Source of the DNA: Archivesica marissinica | Taxonomy: Eukaryota; Mollusca; Bivalvia; Venerida; Vesicomyidae | Reading direction: 5' to 3' | Assembly (NCBI GenBank): GCA_014843695.1 | Contig: CM026400.1 | Coordinates: forward strand, 9,676,015 to 9,740,014 | DNA length: 64,000 nt | In this document: positions 58,701 to 61,602 of the stretch, piece by piece | How the letters are laid out: the number at the start of each line of letters is the position of its first letter | Position numbering within the stretch: the stretch's first letter is position 1 | Notes under the pieces: generated by a model | Databases searched by the model: none | What the model saw: only the letters and a program-made list of their open reading frames with translations | Told to the model about the DNA's origin: nothing | Program-made: the position numbers and the translations under genes

Positions 58701-61484
58701 TCATTTTGACCCAGTGACCTAGATCGTTGTACGAGATATTGCTTAATGAGGTCTACTCATTTTGACCCAGTGACCTAGATCGTTGTACGAGATATTGCTT
58801 AATGAGGTCTACTCATTTTGACCCAGTGACCTAGATCGTTGTACGAGATATTGCTTAATGAGGTCTACTCATTTTGACCCAGTGACCTAGATCGTTGTAC
58901 GAGATATTGCTTAATGAGGTCTACTCATTTTGACCCAGTGACCTAGATCGTTGTACGAGATATTGCTTAATGAGGTCTACTCATTTTGAACCAGTTGACC
59001 TAGATCGTTGTACGAGATATTGCTTAATGAGGTCTACTCATTTTGACCCAGTGACCTAGATTGCTAAGTTAGAGGTTACTTAAATGGATTGTCTCGTTTT
59101 GAACCTCTGAACTAGATAGGATTTTGCAGGGTTCCTACTGTCGGTCGATAACGGCGCTAATTGCGACAAAAAAAATATATTGGCGCAACTTTTTTTCTAT
59201 TTCAATTTTTTTTATTGGTACATGTTTTGTCATATAACATGGCTTCAAATATTTATTTGTGAATTATATAGCTCTTAGTTGGCTCCAAGTTTTTTAAATT
59301 GGCTCCAGTGTTTTTCAATTGGCTACATAAATGACGCAGACAAACATTCTGACAGAGGGAACCCTATGTTTGGACAACAGCTGTGTTCACCAACATTCGT
59401 TTTATCTTGCATGTTATGTTCAATTTCATGCTTCATCTAATCAGCTCCTACAAGTATGTATATATTCTACTTGGTTATTTCAGATTCTTCAACAGGTGCG
59501 AATCGTTGTCGTCGAGCTTTGCAGTTTATCCAATGTGGAGATTGGCTACTTATAATCTCATGCAAATTCTATTATATCAGGGTTCATTCTAGGTAAGAAT
59601 TTTTGGGAGAAGTGAGAAAGCAGCGCGTGATCGCTTCCTTAAATGGTGTTCTTTAATATACTTCTGCAAAATAGGGTTAAAATGCACAGTACAACCATTA
59701 AATACAACATTTGAATAGAAGGAGTGCTTTATAATGGGCCAGTGTATCTTATTAGACACAATTTTGTTTGAAAATCGTAAAAACCAAAATATATATTTTT
59801 TTAAGTTTTAGTGGGGCGGGCCCCAGAGGGCTAAGTCAGGGTCCCTAGGGCGACTATTTCGCCCACTAGAATGATTCCTGTTATATACGAGAATAGTTCA
59901 ACCTACTTTTGAGCATCCTCCTCCATATCATAGTGTAGCTCATCTTCATCCTCGCTGTCTGAACTCTGATCCACCGACAACATGCCCTGAAACATGTAGC
60001 AATGAATGCCCTGAAACATGTAGCAATGAATGCCCTGAAACATGTAGCAATGAATGGCCTGAAACATGTAGCAATGAATGGTCTGAAACATGTAGCAATG
60101 AATGCCCTGAAACATGTAGCAATGAATGCCCTGAAACATGTAGCAATGAATGCCCTGAAACATGTAGCAATGAATGCCTTGAAACATGTAGCAATGAATG
60201 ACCTGAAACATGTAGCAATGAATGCCCTGAAACATGTAGCAATGAATGCCCTGAAACATGTAGCAATGAATGCCCTGAAACATGTAGCAATGAATGCCCT
60301 GAAACATGTAGCAATGAATGGTCTGAAACATGTAGCAATGAATGGTCTGAAACATGTAGCAATGAATGTGTGTGTGTGTGTGTGTGTGGTGTGTGTGTGG
60401 TCTGAAACATGTAGCAATGAATGGCATGAAACATGTAGCAATGAATGGCATGAAACATGTAGCAATGAATGACCTGAAACATGTAGCAATGAATGCCCTG
60501 AAACATGTAGCAATGAATGCCCTGAAACATGTAGCAATGAATGCCCTGAAACATGTAGCAATGAATGGCCTGAAACATGTAGCAATGAATGCACTGAAAC
60601 ATGTAGCAATGAATGGTCTGAAACATGTAGCAATGAATGCCCTGAAACATGTAGCAATGAATGCCCTAAAACATGTTGCAATGAATGGTCTGAAATGTTT
60701 TCTTGTGTTGGTCATCTGGTTTGTTATTTCTCTTGCTTGTAAACTCTTTCATCTGGTTTGTTATTTCTCTTGCTTGTAAACTCTTAAATCTGGTTTGTTA
60801 TTTCTCTTGCTTGTAAACTCTTAAATCTGGTTTGTTATTTCTCTTGCTTGTAAACTCTTAAATCTGGTTTGTTATTTCTCTTGCTTGTAAACTCTTCAAT
60901 CCAGTTTGCTATTTCTCTGGACTACTCGTTCACCTAGTTTATTTCTTCGATTTATGCATTCACCTAGTTTATTTCTTTGATTTATGCATTCACCTAGTTT
61001 ATTTCTTCGATTTATGCATTCACCTAGTTTATTTCTTCGATTTATGCGTTCACCTAGTTTATTTCTTTGATGTATGCGTTCACTTAGTTTATTTCTCTAA
61101 CTTACTCTTTCATCTGCATGTAGTATATCTTCTGTGTATTCAGTTAGCTGATTTCTTGAATTTCTTCTTACATCTACATGTAGTTTCTATACTTTCTCTG
61201 TTTACTTATTCATACACGTTGTTCATGCTTGTTGTTTCTCCAGCTTACTCATTCATCAATTTTAATTCTCTAACTTACACGTTTGTTTACCGTAATCTTG
61301 TGCTTCTTTCAGACTCAATATCTTCACTAATGTTGCTACATTGAATTACTATTTTTTCTACTTCGCTATTATTCTGACTTACTCTTTCATCTAGTTTGGC
61401 ATCTAATTCCACTAGTTCATCAGGAGTCTCCACATTGGATAAACTGCAAAGCTCGACGACAACGATTCGCACCTGTTGAAGAAT
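16718..61484 (-). CDS. UBE2Q: Ubiquitin-conjugating enzyme E2 Q (UBE2Q1/UBE2Q2 family), 3' ten exons of a split gene
   Basis: Joined minus-strand exons: 61484-61383, 56496-56417 (or its copy 59986-59907), 51964-51868, 46377-46293, 40249-40189, 36100-36010, 32973-32866, 30065-29970, 21581-21515, 16749-16718. All have AG/GT borders and compatible phases; the total is 819 nt ending in TAG. The product matches UBE2Q1/2 in order: end of the RWD domain, acidic linker, then the UBC fold with [18 protein letters not shown] around the catalytic Cys. As in this family, there is no HPN motif before that Cys. UBE2Q enzymes accept ubiquitin from E1 as a thioester and pass it to substrates; they act in cytoplasm and nucleus. 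About 150 N-terminal residues are missing, presumably encoded above 64,000. The gene exceeds 45 kb because its introns are packed with minisatellites. Some residues (SQYSL, AICMELL) look more Q1-like, but an invertebrate single-copy ancestor of Q1 and Q2 is likeliest. Confidence 0.95.
16750..17889. repeat. Minisatellite, 26-bp unit, at the acceptor of the last UBE2Q exon
   Basis: About 43 units. On the minus strand each reads ttgttttaaccagtatatat then tgcagg, so every unit carries an AG|GTTG resembling the true acceptor at 16,750. The units nearest the exon are longer (34 bp) and end in cattacag like the exon border. Confidence 0.93.
18183..18362. repeat. Tandem repeat, about 61-bp unit, 3 copies
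   Basis: Units contain gatccaatttgataacatac and aactgaacttaccagttagt. Confidence 0.85.
18363..18892. other. No gene; fragment of repeat family R inverted at 18,430-18,520
   Basis: Contains aatgactaatctcttctgga and ggcgtcgctcatatgggcaa, the reverse complement of the family-R start seen at 19,926. Confidence 0.6.
18893..19213. repeat. Tandem repeat, about 110-124-bp unit, nearly 3 copies
   Basis: Units contain cgccatctcatcgatataac, tctacgggaacattcgtgta and cctgttcggcgatttcc, with a small insertion in later copies. Confidence 0.85.
19608..19820 (+). mobile_element. tRNA-derived SINE (family 3)
   Basis: A box ttagcgcagtga and B box gggttcgatcc are followed by gatggtacggtgatcgccag and a segment tttctccgggtactccggtt that is common in many invertebrate SINEs. 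Confidence 0.85.
19926..20110 (+). repeat. Interspersed repeat family R
   Basis: Starts ccatatgagcgacgcctcct and continues with agattagtcattttagattt, gatacagacatagacccatt and cgacacgagacctcgggtta. Copies at 28.55 and 36.5 kb; its class is not recognised. Confidence 0.65.
20167..20410. mobile_element. TTAA-flanked MITE, family A
   Basis: 244 bp in the same orientation as the 3,308 copy. It carries one copy only of the 47-bp left segment and the gatcctgatgag/ctcatctggatc hairpin. Confidence 0.9.
20470..20662 (+). mobile_element. tRNA-derived SINE (family 2), best preserved head
   Basis: Head gatagcgcagtggtagagcg then ttcgcttcaggtgcg: a clear A box (tagcgcagtgg), but the B-box region has drifted. 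Tail tgtttcacaatcgagctaaa. Confidence 0.85.
20663..21514. other. Intron, no exon seen
   Basis: Intron downstream of the penultimate UBE2Q exon. Includes a short ttc run near 20,930; nothing else recognised. Confidence 0.55.
21515..21581 (-). CDS. UBE2Q: UBE2Q penultimate exon
   Basis: 67 nt, 22 codons plus G. The acceptor is ttttccatttcag and the donor gttagt. The peptide [20 protein letters not shown] followed by KN(G) is nearly identical to human UBE2Q1. The acceptor is the first unit of a 31-bp minisatellite extending to 21,932. It is too short for open-frame detection and was found by searching for the missing family segment. Confidence 0.96.
21582..21932. repeat. Minisatellite, 31-bp unit, at the acceptor of the penultimate UBE2Q exon
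   Basis: About 11 units. On the minus strand the unit reads aattcattgttttccatttc then a(a/g)agcc. The unit touching the exon keeps ttccatttcag|agcc; distal units mostly have tttcaaagcc, so most lost the AG at that position. Confidence 0.9.
22149..22860. mobile_element. TTAA MITE family D with five-fold internal amplification
   Basis: Starts TTAACCTTTCCCTCATAGAA and ends ctttgaaggaaaGGGTTAg. An internal segment of about 120 bp (atgtagtcccagtaatatct to tattaacctaaatctc) is repeated five times. Confidence 0.8.
22861..23789. other. Intron, no exon seen; small inverted repeat
   Basis: Arms agctctagataag (23,026-23,038) and cttatctagagct (23,084-23,096) form a 13-bp stem. Nothing else recognised. 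Confidence 0.55.
23790..25255. repeat. Minisatellite of two mixed units (cactatagtaagaacctg and cagtaagaacctg)
   Basis: Units of 18 and 13 bp alternate irregularly. On the minus strand every unit reads caggttcttac, an AG|GT-containing motif. A non-array block at 24,024-24,080 (gtagacaatcctcttgccac and following) recurs at the right end, 25,250-25,308. Confidence 0.93.
25309..25626. other. Intron, nothing recognised
   Basis: AT-rich intronic sequence of UBE2Q between an array and a hAT element. Confidence 0.5.
25627..26885 (-). mobile_element. hAT DNA transposon, internally deleted
   Basis: 17-bp inverted ends TAGGGATGGCAACGAAT and ATTCGTTGCCATCCCTA, flanked by ttataaat and ttatgaat (8-bp target duplication, one change). 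It contains a BED-finger open frame on the minus strand but no catalytic transposase domain, so it cannot move by itself. Confidence 0.9.
25969..26268 (-). CDS. BED-type zinc finger fragment of a hAT transposase
   Basis: 99 codons. It shows [19 protein letters not shown], then [11 protein letters not shown]: the aromatic residues and C-x2-C...H-x4-H of a zf-BED DNA-binding domain. A short helical stretch ([10 protein letters not shown]) follows, as at the start of hAT transposases, and then the frame stops. The RNase-H-like core and dimerisation domain are absent. It could produce a DNA-binding-only peptide but is more likely a relic, and lies in a UBE2Q intron on the same strand. Confidence 0.8.
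   Translation of the reverse strand: MPPMPSHVWKYFTRSQDKKSAKCTLCNGVFAYLGTTSNLRNHLSSKHPNSAGTSTSNCDGDKKQVFMTSFVQTPNKLTKSDSERMTRAIADMFVCSNLI
27140..28545. repeat. Minisatellite, about 38-46-bp unit (tgtgtgtcctacgttacact ...)
   Basis: Units tgtcctacgttacactcgtg then gactgaaggaagagtg. Later units gain a gacagctg insertion, so the right half has a longer period. About 34 copies. Confidence 0.93.
28553..28720 (+). repeat. Interspersed repeat family R
   Basis: Starts cccatatgagcaacgcctcc and contains gatacagacagagacccatt and cggacacgagacctcggttg; shortened inside compared with 19,926. Confidence 0.6.
28929..29570. mobile_element. TTAA MITE family D with internal tandem copies and a nested SINE
   Basis: Starts TTAACCCATTCCTACATAGA and ends tctatgagggaaaGGGTTAA. 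About three copies of the 120-bp family-D segment precede a family-2 SINE inserted at aagaggtgc. Confidence 0.82.
29377..29540 (+). mobile_element. tRNA-derived SINE (family 2), 5' truncated, nested in a MITE
   Basis: The body lacks the tRNA head (starts tggagccgttacaataagcc) and ends with the usual tail. It is flanked by aagaggtgc on both sides (29,368-29,376 and 29,541-29,549), a clear target-site duplication. Confidence 0.9.
29655..29925 (-). mobile_element. tRNA-derived SINE (family 4)
   Basis: Minus strand: ggtctccatggccgagtggt (A box) and B box ggttcaaatcc, body agctggtttttggaaggtcg, and an end near gtgcttttaaaacccaaaaa. Confidence 0.85.
29970..30065 (-). CDS. UBE2Q: UBE2Q exon following the catalytic cysteine; 5' part amplified in tandem
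   Basis: 96 nt, 32 codons, phase 0 at both ends. The acceptor is gatatattacag and the donor gtttgt. The peptide [20 protein letters not shown] then [12 protein letters not shown] matches UBE2[31 protein letters not shown]. The first 21 codons plus 39 bases of the preceding intron form a 102-bp unit repeated upstream to 30,763. In genomic translation the exon therefore continues upstream as one open frame through the array. The constitutive form is most likely spliced at 30,065, which reproduces the vertebrate protein exactly. Confidence 0.95.
30066..30763 (-). repeat. 102-bp tandem array containing splice acceptor plus UBE2Q coding sequence
   Basis: Six complete units and one truncated unit upstream of the exon at 29,970-30,065. 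Each unit, read on the minus strand, holds the acceptor gatatattacag, then 63 exon bases ([21 protein letters not shown]), then 39 intron-derived bases encoding [13 protein letters not shown]. Acceptor-like borders fall at exon-start positions 30065, 30167, 30269, 30371, 30473, 30575, 30677 and 30761. All are in the same frame and there is no stop. Confidence 0.96.
30770..31404. other. Intron, no exon seen
   Basis: A CAGGG-like start (cagggctcacgctagagggt at 30,774) may be a diverged family-G end. Nothing else recognised. Confidence 0.5.
31405..31560. mobile_element. Foldback element, short relative of 9,902-10,104
   Basis: Ends ccggtgtcatatgatatttt and aaatctcatgtgacaccggg. The centre is gacttggttagggttaaaat, with one fewer ttaggg than the other copy. 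Confidence 0.78.
31566..32538. other. Intron, no exon seen
   Basis: AT-rich. A fragment at about 32,390-32,480 resembles the family-G segment ctcacttctccc but has no paired ends. Confidence 0.5.
32539..32801 (+). mobile_element. CAGGG-ended TIR element (family G)
   Basis: 263 bp, CAGGGTTCATTCTAG to CTAGAATGATCCCTG. Flanks ggtatag repeat on both sides (7 matching bases). It lacks part of the centre compared with the 309-bp copies and lies 65 bases downstream of the catalytic-Cys exon. Confidence 0.88.
32866..32973 (-). CDS. UBE2Q: UBE2Q exon carrying the catalytic cysteine
   Basis: 108 nt, 36 codons, phase 0 at both ends. The acceptor is tgattttcag and the donor is a perfect gtacgt. The peptide has [20 protein letters not shown] followed by [16 protein letters not shown]. 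The Cys codon (32,887-32,889) corresponds to the ubiquitin-accepting Cys of the family (Cys351 of human UBE2Q1 by position). The usual E2 HPN triad is absent, as in other UBE2Q proteins. The sequence is almost unchanged from vertebrates, so the enzyme is expected to be active. Confidence 0.97.
33070..33327 (-). mobile_element. tRNA-derived SINE (family 1)
   Basis: Minus strand A box tggtcgagtgg and B box gggttcgagcccc. The flanks share tcaacacaaagg (target-site duplication of 12 bp). Confidence 0.9.
33328..33575. repeat. Tandem repeat, about 62-bp unit, 4 copies
   Basis: Units gatccgtaaatccacaccag then ataaatctcaactcactcat. Part of the unit (aacttgatcaacacaaagg) also lies left of the SINE at 33,070, so the SINE inserted into one unit. 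Confidence 0.88.
33711..33935 (+). mobile_element. tRNA-derived SINE (family 2)
   Basis: Head cgtgatggcgcagtggtagt, body ttctaaggcaaggcatttaa, tail cttgtttcgcaatcaagcta. Confidence 0.82.
33936..34354. other. Intron, no exon seen
   Basis: AT-rich, with a short direct repeat of gtttccatagatacgtat near 34,060. Confidence 0.5.
34355..36000. repeat. Minisatellite, 31-bp unit, starting at a UBE2Q donor site
   Basis: About 53 units. On the minus strand the unit reads gtgagtatttcaaccatgtg then tacaatcacag, so unit junctions form acag|gtgagt (distal half) or acag|gtgaat (half nearest the exon). The true donor at 36,009 is gtgagtattttatccacag followed directly by the array, matching the unit at 10 of its first 11 bases. 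Confidence 0.93.
36010..36100 (-). CDS. UBE2Q: UBE2Q exon: UBC middle segment
   Basis: 91 nt: the last base of a Lys codon, then 30 codons. The acceptor is cttgtttcag and the donor gtgagt. The peptide [20 protein letters not shown] followed by [10 protein letters not shown] aligns with UBE2Q VD.DS.LH.DL..LKEKEG...ILLNFSFK. A CAGGG-ended transposon ends about 60 bases upstream of the acceptor. On the other side a 31-bp minisatellite begins at the donor itself, and its units repeat the donor motif. Confidence 0.95.
36160..36449 (+). mobile_element. CAGGG-ended TIR element (family G)
   Basis: 290 bp from CAGGGTTCAGTCTAG to CTAGAATGATCCCTG, flanked by catcat on both sides. Its edge is only about 60 bases upstream of the UBE2Q acceptor at 36,101. 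Confidence 0.88.
36505..36640 (+). repeat. Interspersed repeat family R (shortened)
   Basis: cccatatgagcgacacctta, gatacagacagagacccatt and gcaccgacacgagacctcgg in the same order as at 19,926, with internal losses. Confidence 0.6.
36975..37115 (+). pseudogene. Broken BED zinc finger of a hAT transposase
   Basis: Translation gives [20 protein letters not shown] then [12 protein letters not shown] before a frameshift. The other frame resumes [11 protein letters not shown], so the C-x2-C and final His are in different frames. A hAT terminal motif attcgttgccatccct follows at 37,256-37,271. It is on the opposite strand to the relic at 25.97 kb. Confidence 0.75.
37377..38012. repeat. Minisatellite, 39-bp unit, about 16 copies in alternating dimers
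   Basis: Unit aatagaggtcaggttgggaa then atacacgcgtgtatcggtg, alternating with a gaaaatacacgagtgtaccg version, giving a 78-bp higher-order period. It is free of stops in some frames on both strands because the unit is 13 codons. Confidence 0.94.
38013..38516. other. Intron, no exon seen; hAT-like terminus
   Basis: attcggtcccatccctag at about 38,060 resembles a hAT end. Otherwise unremarkable AT-rich sequence. Confidence 0.5.
38517..39475. repeat. Satellite related to MITE family A end: 33-bp then 47-bp units
   Basis: About nine 33-bp units (tttaacccattcaaccccaa plus gtaactgacatgg) are followed by units of the 47-bp type seen at 499-3,354 and variants with caataccaagcaactg. The 33-bp unit is the 47-bp unit minus its last 14 bases. 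No complete MITE remains at either side. Confidence 0.92.
39550..39732 (-). mobile_element. CAGGG-ended TIR element (family G), deleted
   Basis: 183 bp, CAGGGATCATTTTAGAGGGC to TCTGACCTAGAATGAACCCTG-type end, flanked by aaaatg on both sides. A partial copy of its left end plus flank occurs just before, at about 39,480-39,530. Confidence 0.85.
39795..40103 (+). mobile_element. CAGGG-ended TIR element (family G)
   Basis: 309 bp, CAGGGGTCAGGTATAGG to CTAGAATGATCCCTG, flanked by atgtc on both sides (5 bp). Confidence 0.88.
40189..40249 (-). CDS. UBE2Q: UBE2Q exon: UBC beta strand
   Basis: 61 nt, completing a Gly codon from the previous exon and leaving AA for the next. The acceptor is catctttcag and the donor is a perfect gtaagt. 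The peptide [19 protein letters not shown] matches the UBE2Q sequence Y.VELVNDSLY.W.VKL.K. It is too short to show as a conventional open frame and was found by tracing phase and family similarity. Confidence 0.95.
40437..40683. mobile_element. TTAA-flanked MITE, family B
   Basis: 247 bp, TTAACCCATTTCATTCGGGA to tccagaattaaatGGGTTAA; same length as the other copies. Confidence 0.9.
40684..41345. other. Intron, no exon seen
   Basis: AT-rich. A short duplicated phrase (tacgccgagcatagg) occurs twice near 41,195-41,225. Confidence 0.5.
41355..41582 (+). mobile_element. tRNA-derived SINE (family 2)
   Basis: Head gatagcgcagtggaagcacg and family body. Flanked by aatattcat at 41,346-41,354 and 41,583-41,591, a 9-bp target-site duplication. 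Confidence 0.9.
41947..42193. mobile_element. TTAA-flanked MITE, family B (opposite orientation)
   Basis: 247 bp, TTAACCCATTTAATTCTGGA to tcccgaatcaaatGGGTTAA. The internal palindrome is on the left half, reversed relative to the 40,437 copy. Confidence 0.9.
42194..42500. repeat. Tandem repeat, about 50-bp unit, 6 copies
   Basis: Units atgttaatttgcataaaacg, tagtatttatatctaattca, tggcgtacag, directly abutting the MITE. Confidence 0.9.
42510..46235. repeat. Large minisatellite, 42-bp unit, about 88 copies
   Basis: Unit aactaaccaaatacatccac then aaactgcatgggtatagccagc, with c/a and atcc/atac/atgt variants and longer blocks repeated as groups (for example 43,260-43,500 resembles 44,370-44,610). 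The right end degrades (accataaactacctg). It starts about 60 bases beyond the donor of the UBE2Q exon at 46,293. The 42-bp unit is 14 codons, so long open frames appear in several frames on both strands; these are not genes. Confidence 0.96.
46293..46377 (-). CDS. UBE2Q: UBE2Q exon: first UBC helix
   Basis: 85 nt, 28 codons plus one base (G). The acceptor is tgatattacag and the donor gtactt. The peptide [20 protein letters not shown] followed by YRSESFKK is almost identical to human UBE2Q1/2, where it forms the N-terminal helix of the UBC fold (RLMKEL.DIYRS). Arrays lie on both sides: a 35-bp-unit array starts about 45-50 bases upstream of the acceptor, and the large 42-bp array starts about 60 bases past the donor. 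Confidence 0.96.
46420..46975. repeat. Minisatellite, about 35-bp unit, 15 copies
   Basis: Unit gcttatgttttcttgtatag then atttataaactccag, interrupted by a ttgttttt-rich stretch near 46,700. It begins about 45 bases upstream of a UBE2Q acceptor. The minus-strand unit contains ctatacag|gaaaac, itself acceptor-like. Confidence 0.92.
46976..47577. other. Intron; one unexplained 100-codon open frame
   Basis: The plus-strand frame at 47,262-47,564 ([20 protein letters not shown] ...) has no recognised family, no splice support and lies antisense in a UBE2Q intron; probably chance. Confidence 0.5.
47578..47871 (+). mobile_element. CAGGG-ended TIR element (family G)
   Basis: 294 bp, CAGAGTTCATTCTAG to CTAGAATGATCCCTG, flanked by aattc on both sides. 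Confidence 0.88.
47872..48284. other. Intron, no exon seen
   Basis: Nothing recognised. Confidence 0.5.
48285..48449. mobile_element. TA-flanked TIR element (family T)
   Basis: 165 bp, TAcagtcaaacctgtcttaa to acacaggtttcactgTA; noncoding and complete. Confidence 0.8.
48450..49096. other. Intron, no exon seen
   Basis: An acagtcccacctcccc phrase at about 48,553 resembles another TA-type element end, but no matching partner was found. Confidence 0.5.
49097..49358 (-). mobile_element. tRNA-derived SINE (family 1)
   Basis: Complete: minus-strand A box tggtcgagtgg, B box gggttcgagcccc and 3' end with (ataacat) repeats. The flanks share tcgttaaatgt (11 bp target-site duplication). Confidence 0.93.
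49359..49790. other. Intron, no exon seen
   Basis: A possible diverged TIR pair (gttgaacctccc near 49,688, gaggtttgactgaata near 49,758) may be another short TA element. Confidence 0.45.
49793..49965 (-). mobile_element. tRNA-derived SINE (family 1) lacking the promoter region
   Basis: The 3' body is intact, but the sequence jumps from catataaatgag to ggaggcggac, removing A and B boxes while keeping the extreme 5' end. It is flanked by atagggctttacagt (15 bp), so the shortened form itself was inserted. Confidence 0.9.
49966..50827. other. Intron, no exon seen
   Basis: AT-rich. The 72-codon open frame near 50,255 has no family resemblance. Confidence 0.5.
50828..51071. mobile_element. TTAA-flanked MITE, family C
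   Basis: 244 bp with ends TTAATTCTTTCAGCGCC and ggcggtgaaagagTTAA. The core acatagatccagatcagccg/cggcgtaacgctgcgtctga belongs to the same palindrome design as families A and B, but the termini differ. Confidence 0.82.
51072..51867. other. Intron, no exon seen
   Basis: AT-rich sequence directly downstream of the UBE2Q exon at 51,868; nothing recognised. Confidence 0.5.
51868..51964 (-). CDS. UBE2Q: UBE2Q exon: linker and start of UBC region
   Basis: 97 nt: one base completing the preceding Asn codon, then 32 codons ending in phase 0. The acceptor is tcatctacag and the donor is gtagaa. The peptide reads [20 protein letters not shown], then [12 protein letters not shown]. This corresponds to the conserved DGI..ENLA.LE....QRQDYL segment that begins the UBE2Q catalytic half. 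Confidence 0.94.
52020..52350 (-). mobile_element. tRNA-derived SINE (family 4) with internal duplication
   Basis: Minus-strand B box ggttcgaatccc, body gaggaagctatccagctgac. The segment attattgattggagggagac...ggtttac is duplicated in tandem inside the element. Confidence 0.8.
52456..52796. repeat. TTAA MITE family D fragment amplified in tandem
   Basis: Starts TTAACCCTTTCCCCCATAGA. Then about four units of ggtttggctactacattg, caatgtatgtcgtattggta and cgcatctatgagggaaaggg, which is the left end of family D repeated in inverted orientation. Confidence 0.78.
52798..52985 (-). mobile_element. tRNA-derived SINE (family 4), partial
   Basis: Minus-strand ggttcgaatcccacatg and gaggaagctatccagctagc; adjoins the family-D fragment. 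Confidence 0.72.
53110..53255 (-). mobile_element. tRNA-derived SINE (family 2), 5' truncated
   Basis: Reverse orientation: tagctcgattgcgaaacaag, acctcatttctgatggaatc, cgccacgagggagagagaag. The tRNA head is missing. Confidence 0.82.
53403..53643. mobile_element. TTAA-flanked MITE, family A
   Basis: 241 bp, TTAACCCTTTCAACACCA to ttggtgttgaatGGGTTAA, with minor losses; opposite orientation to 20,167. Confidence 0.88.
53700..54958. repeat. Minisatellite, 42-bp unit, about 30 copies
   Basis: Unit atcgttgtaatgggatatcc then tcgtgttgacccgatcaccaag. The 14-codon unit gives long open frames ([14 protein letters not shown] repeated) on both strands that are not genes. Confidence 0.95.
54985..55575. 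repeat. Minisatellite, 57-bp unit, about 10 nearly identical copies
   Basis: Unit tgacccagtgacctagatcg, ttgtacgagatattgcttaa, tgaggtctactcatttt. It shares tgaccc..gacc.agatcgttgta with the adjoining 42-bp unit. Confidence 0.95.
55637..56051 (+). repeat. Inverted partial copy of a UBE2Q exon, its upstream intron and a TIR element
   Basis: Matches 61,860-61,427 in reverse: a CAGGGTTCC-ended element (55,637-55,876), intron, acceptor ttatttcag and 58 bases of exon (55,994-56,051). The left edge of the copy coincides exactly with the element's terminal CAGGG. It lies antisense inside the intron that follows the acidic-linker exon. Confidence 0.9.
55994..56051 (+). pseudogene. Antisense copy of the first 58 bases of the UBE2Q RWD-end exon
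   Basis: Encodes [19 protein letters not shown] without disruption and keeps the acceptor, then leaves the exon mid-codon without a donor. It is opposite in strand to the gene and cannot be part of its message. Confidence 0.9.
56088..56390 (+). mobile_element. CAGGG-ended TIR element (family G)
   Basis: 303 bp, CAGGGTTCATTCTAG to CTAGAATGATTCCTG, flanked by ttatat. It ends 27 bases from a UBE2Q donor. Confidence 0.88.
56417..56496 (-). CDS. UBE2Q: UBE2Q exon: acidic linker between RWD and UBC
   Basis: 80 nt, beginning in phase 0 and leaving two bases (AA) that the next exon completes to Asn. The acceptor catgtttcag is the last unit of a 24-bp array; the donor is gtaggt. The peptide contains [17 protein letters not shown], matching the acidic SSEDEDEE..DLDHYEM-type linker of UBE2Q1. 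The linker is a low-complexity region expected to be disordered. A CAGGG-ended transposon inserted only 27 bases beyond the donor. Confidence 0.9.
56497..57165. repeat. 24-bp minisatellite at the acceptor of the acidic-linker exon, about 28 copies
   Basis: On the minus strand the unit is cattgctacatgtttcaggg plus catt. Each unit has tttcag|g like the true acceptor at 56,497. The unit equals 8 codons and is open in the exon's own frame (GIHCYMFQ repeated), continuous with the exon. Confidence 0.95.
57173..57420. repeat. Tandem repeat, 37-bp unit, about 6 copies
   Basis: Unit tctggtttgttatttctctt then gcttgtaaactcttaaa. Confidence 0.92.
57440..57492. repeat. Start of a 30-bp tandem repeat cut by the gap
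   Basis: ttcacctagtttatttcttc then gatttatgca; the same array continues in the copy after the gap at 60,925-61,100. Confidence 0.85.
57493..58492. other. Assembly gap of exactly 1,000 N
   Basis: The round size indicates a placeholder rather than a measured distance. Both sides are tandem arrays. Confidence 0.99.
59578..59880 (+). mobile_element. CAGGG-ended TIR element (family G), duplicate copy
   Basis: Same element and same flanks (ttatat) as 56,088-56,390. Confidence 0.85.
59907..59986 (-). CDS. UBE2Q: UBE2Q acidic-linker exon, second copy (duplicate across gap)
   Basis: Identical in sequence and splice borders to the exon at 56,417-56,496, displaced by 3,490 bases. The exon is 80 nt, so splicing both copies in series would break the reading frame; only one can be used in a message. 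The copy lies just after an exactly 1,000-base N gap in a block that repeats the sequence before the gap, so it is probably the same exon assembled twice. Confidence 0.6.
59987..60686. repeat. 24-bp minisatellite, duplicate copy with gt insertion
   Basis: Same unit order as 56,497-57,165, interrupted at 60,366-60,400 by a (gt)n run. The insertion shifts the frame on the minus strand, so the through-reading frame is lost in this copy. Confidence 0.93.
60925..61100. repeat. Tandem repeat, 30-bp unit, about 6 copies
   Basis: Units tcacctagtttatttcttcg plus atttatgcat, grading into less regular t-rich repeats up to the UBE2Q exon side. Confidence 0.88.
61383..61484 (-). CDS. UBE2Q: UBE2Q exon: end of RWD domain
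   Basis: 102 nt, 34 codons, phase 0 at both ends. The acceptor is ttatttcag and the donor is a perfect gtaagt. The peptide begins [20 protein letters not shown] and continues with an acidic stretch ending LDER. It aligns with the last RWD helix of UBE2Q1/2 (the ILQ..KRII..LC.L region). The frame stays open past the donor for about 90 nt to a second possible donor (gtaaac near 61,291), so a longer form is possible. The gtaagt choice is preferred because it joins in phase to the next exon. The first 58 nt also occur as an inverted copy at 55,994-56,051. Confidence 0.9.
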
Positions 61485-61602
61485 CTGAAATAACCAATTA
61501 GAATATATACATCCTTGTAGGAGCTGATTAGATGAAGCATGAAATTGAACATAACCTGCAAGATAAAAACGAATGTTGGTGAACACAGCTGTTATCCAAA
61601 TA

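Larger units (their letters stand above)
58493..60979. repeat. Near-identical second copy of 55,003-57,492
   Basis: Offset 3,490 bases: 57-bp array (58,493-59,065), inverted exon copy (59,127-59,541), family-G element (59,578-59,880), acidic-linker exon (59,907-59,986), 24-bp array (to about 60,686) and 37-bp array (one unit fewer). The main difference is a roughly 31-base gt-rich insertion at 60,366-60,400. Confidence 0.95.

Noticed and set aside
61291..61484. Longer version of the RWD-end exon ending at gtaaac
   Set aside because: Not excluded, but the earlier perfect gtaagt at 61,382 gives phase agreement with the next exon and a length matching the family, so it was preferred.
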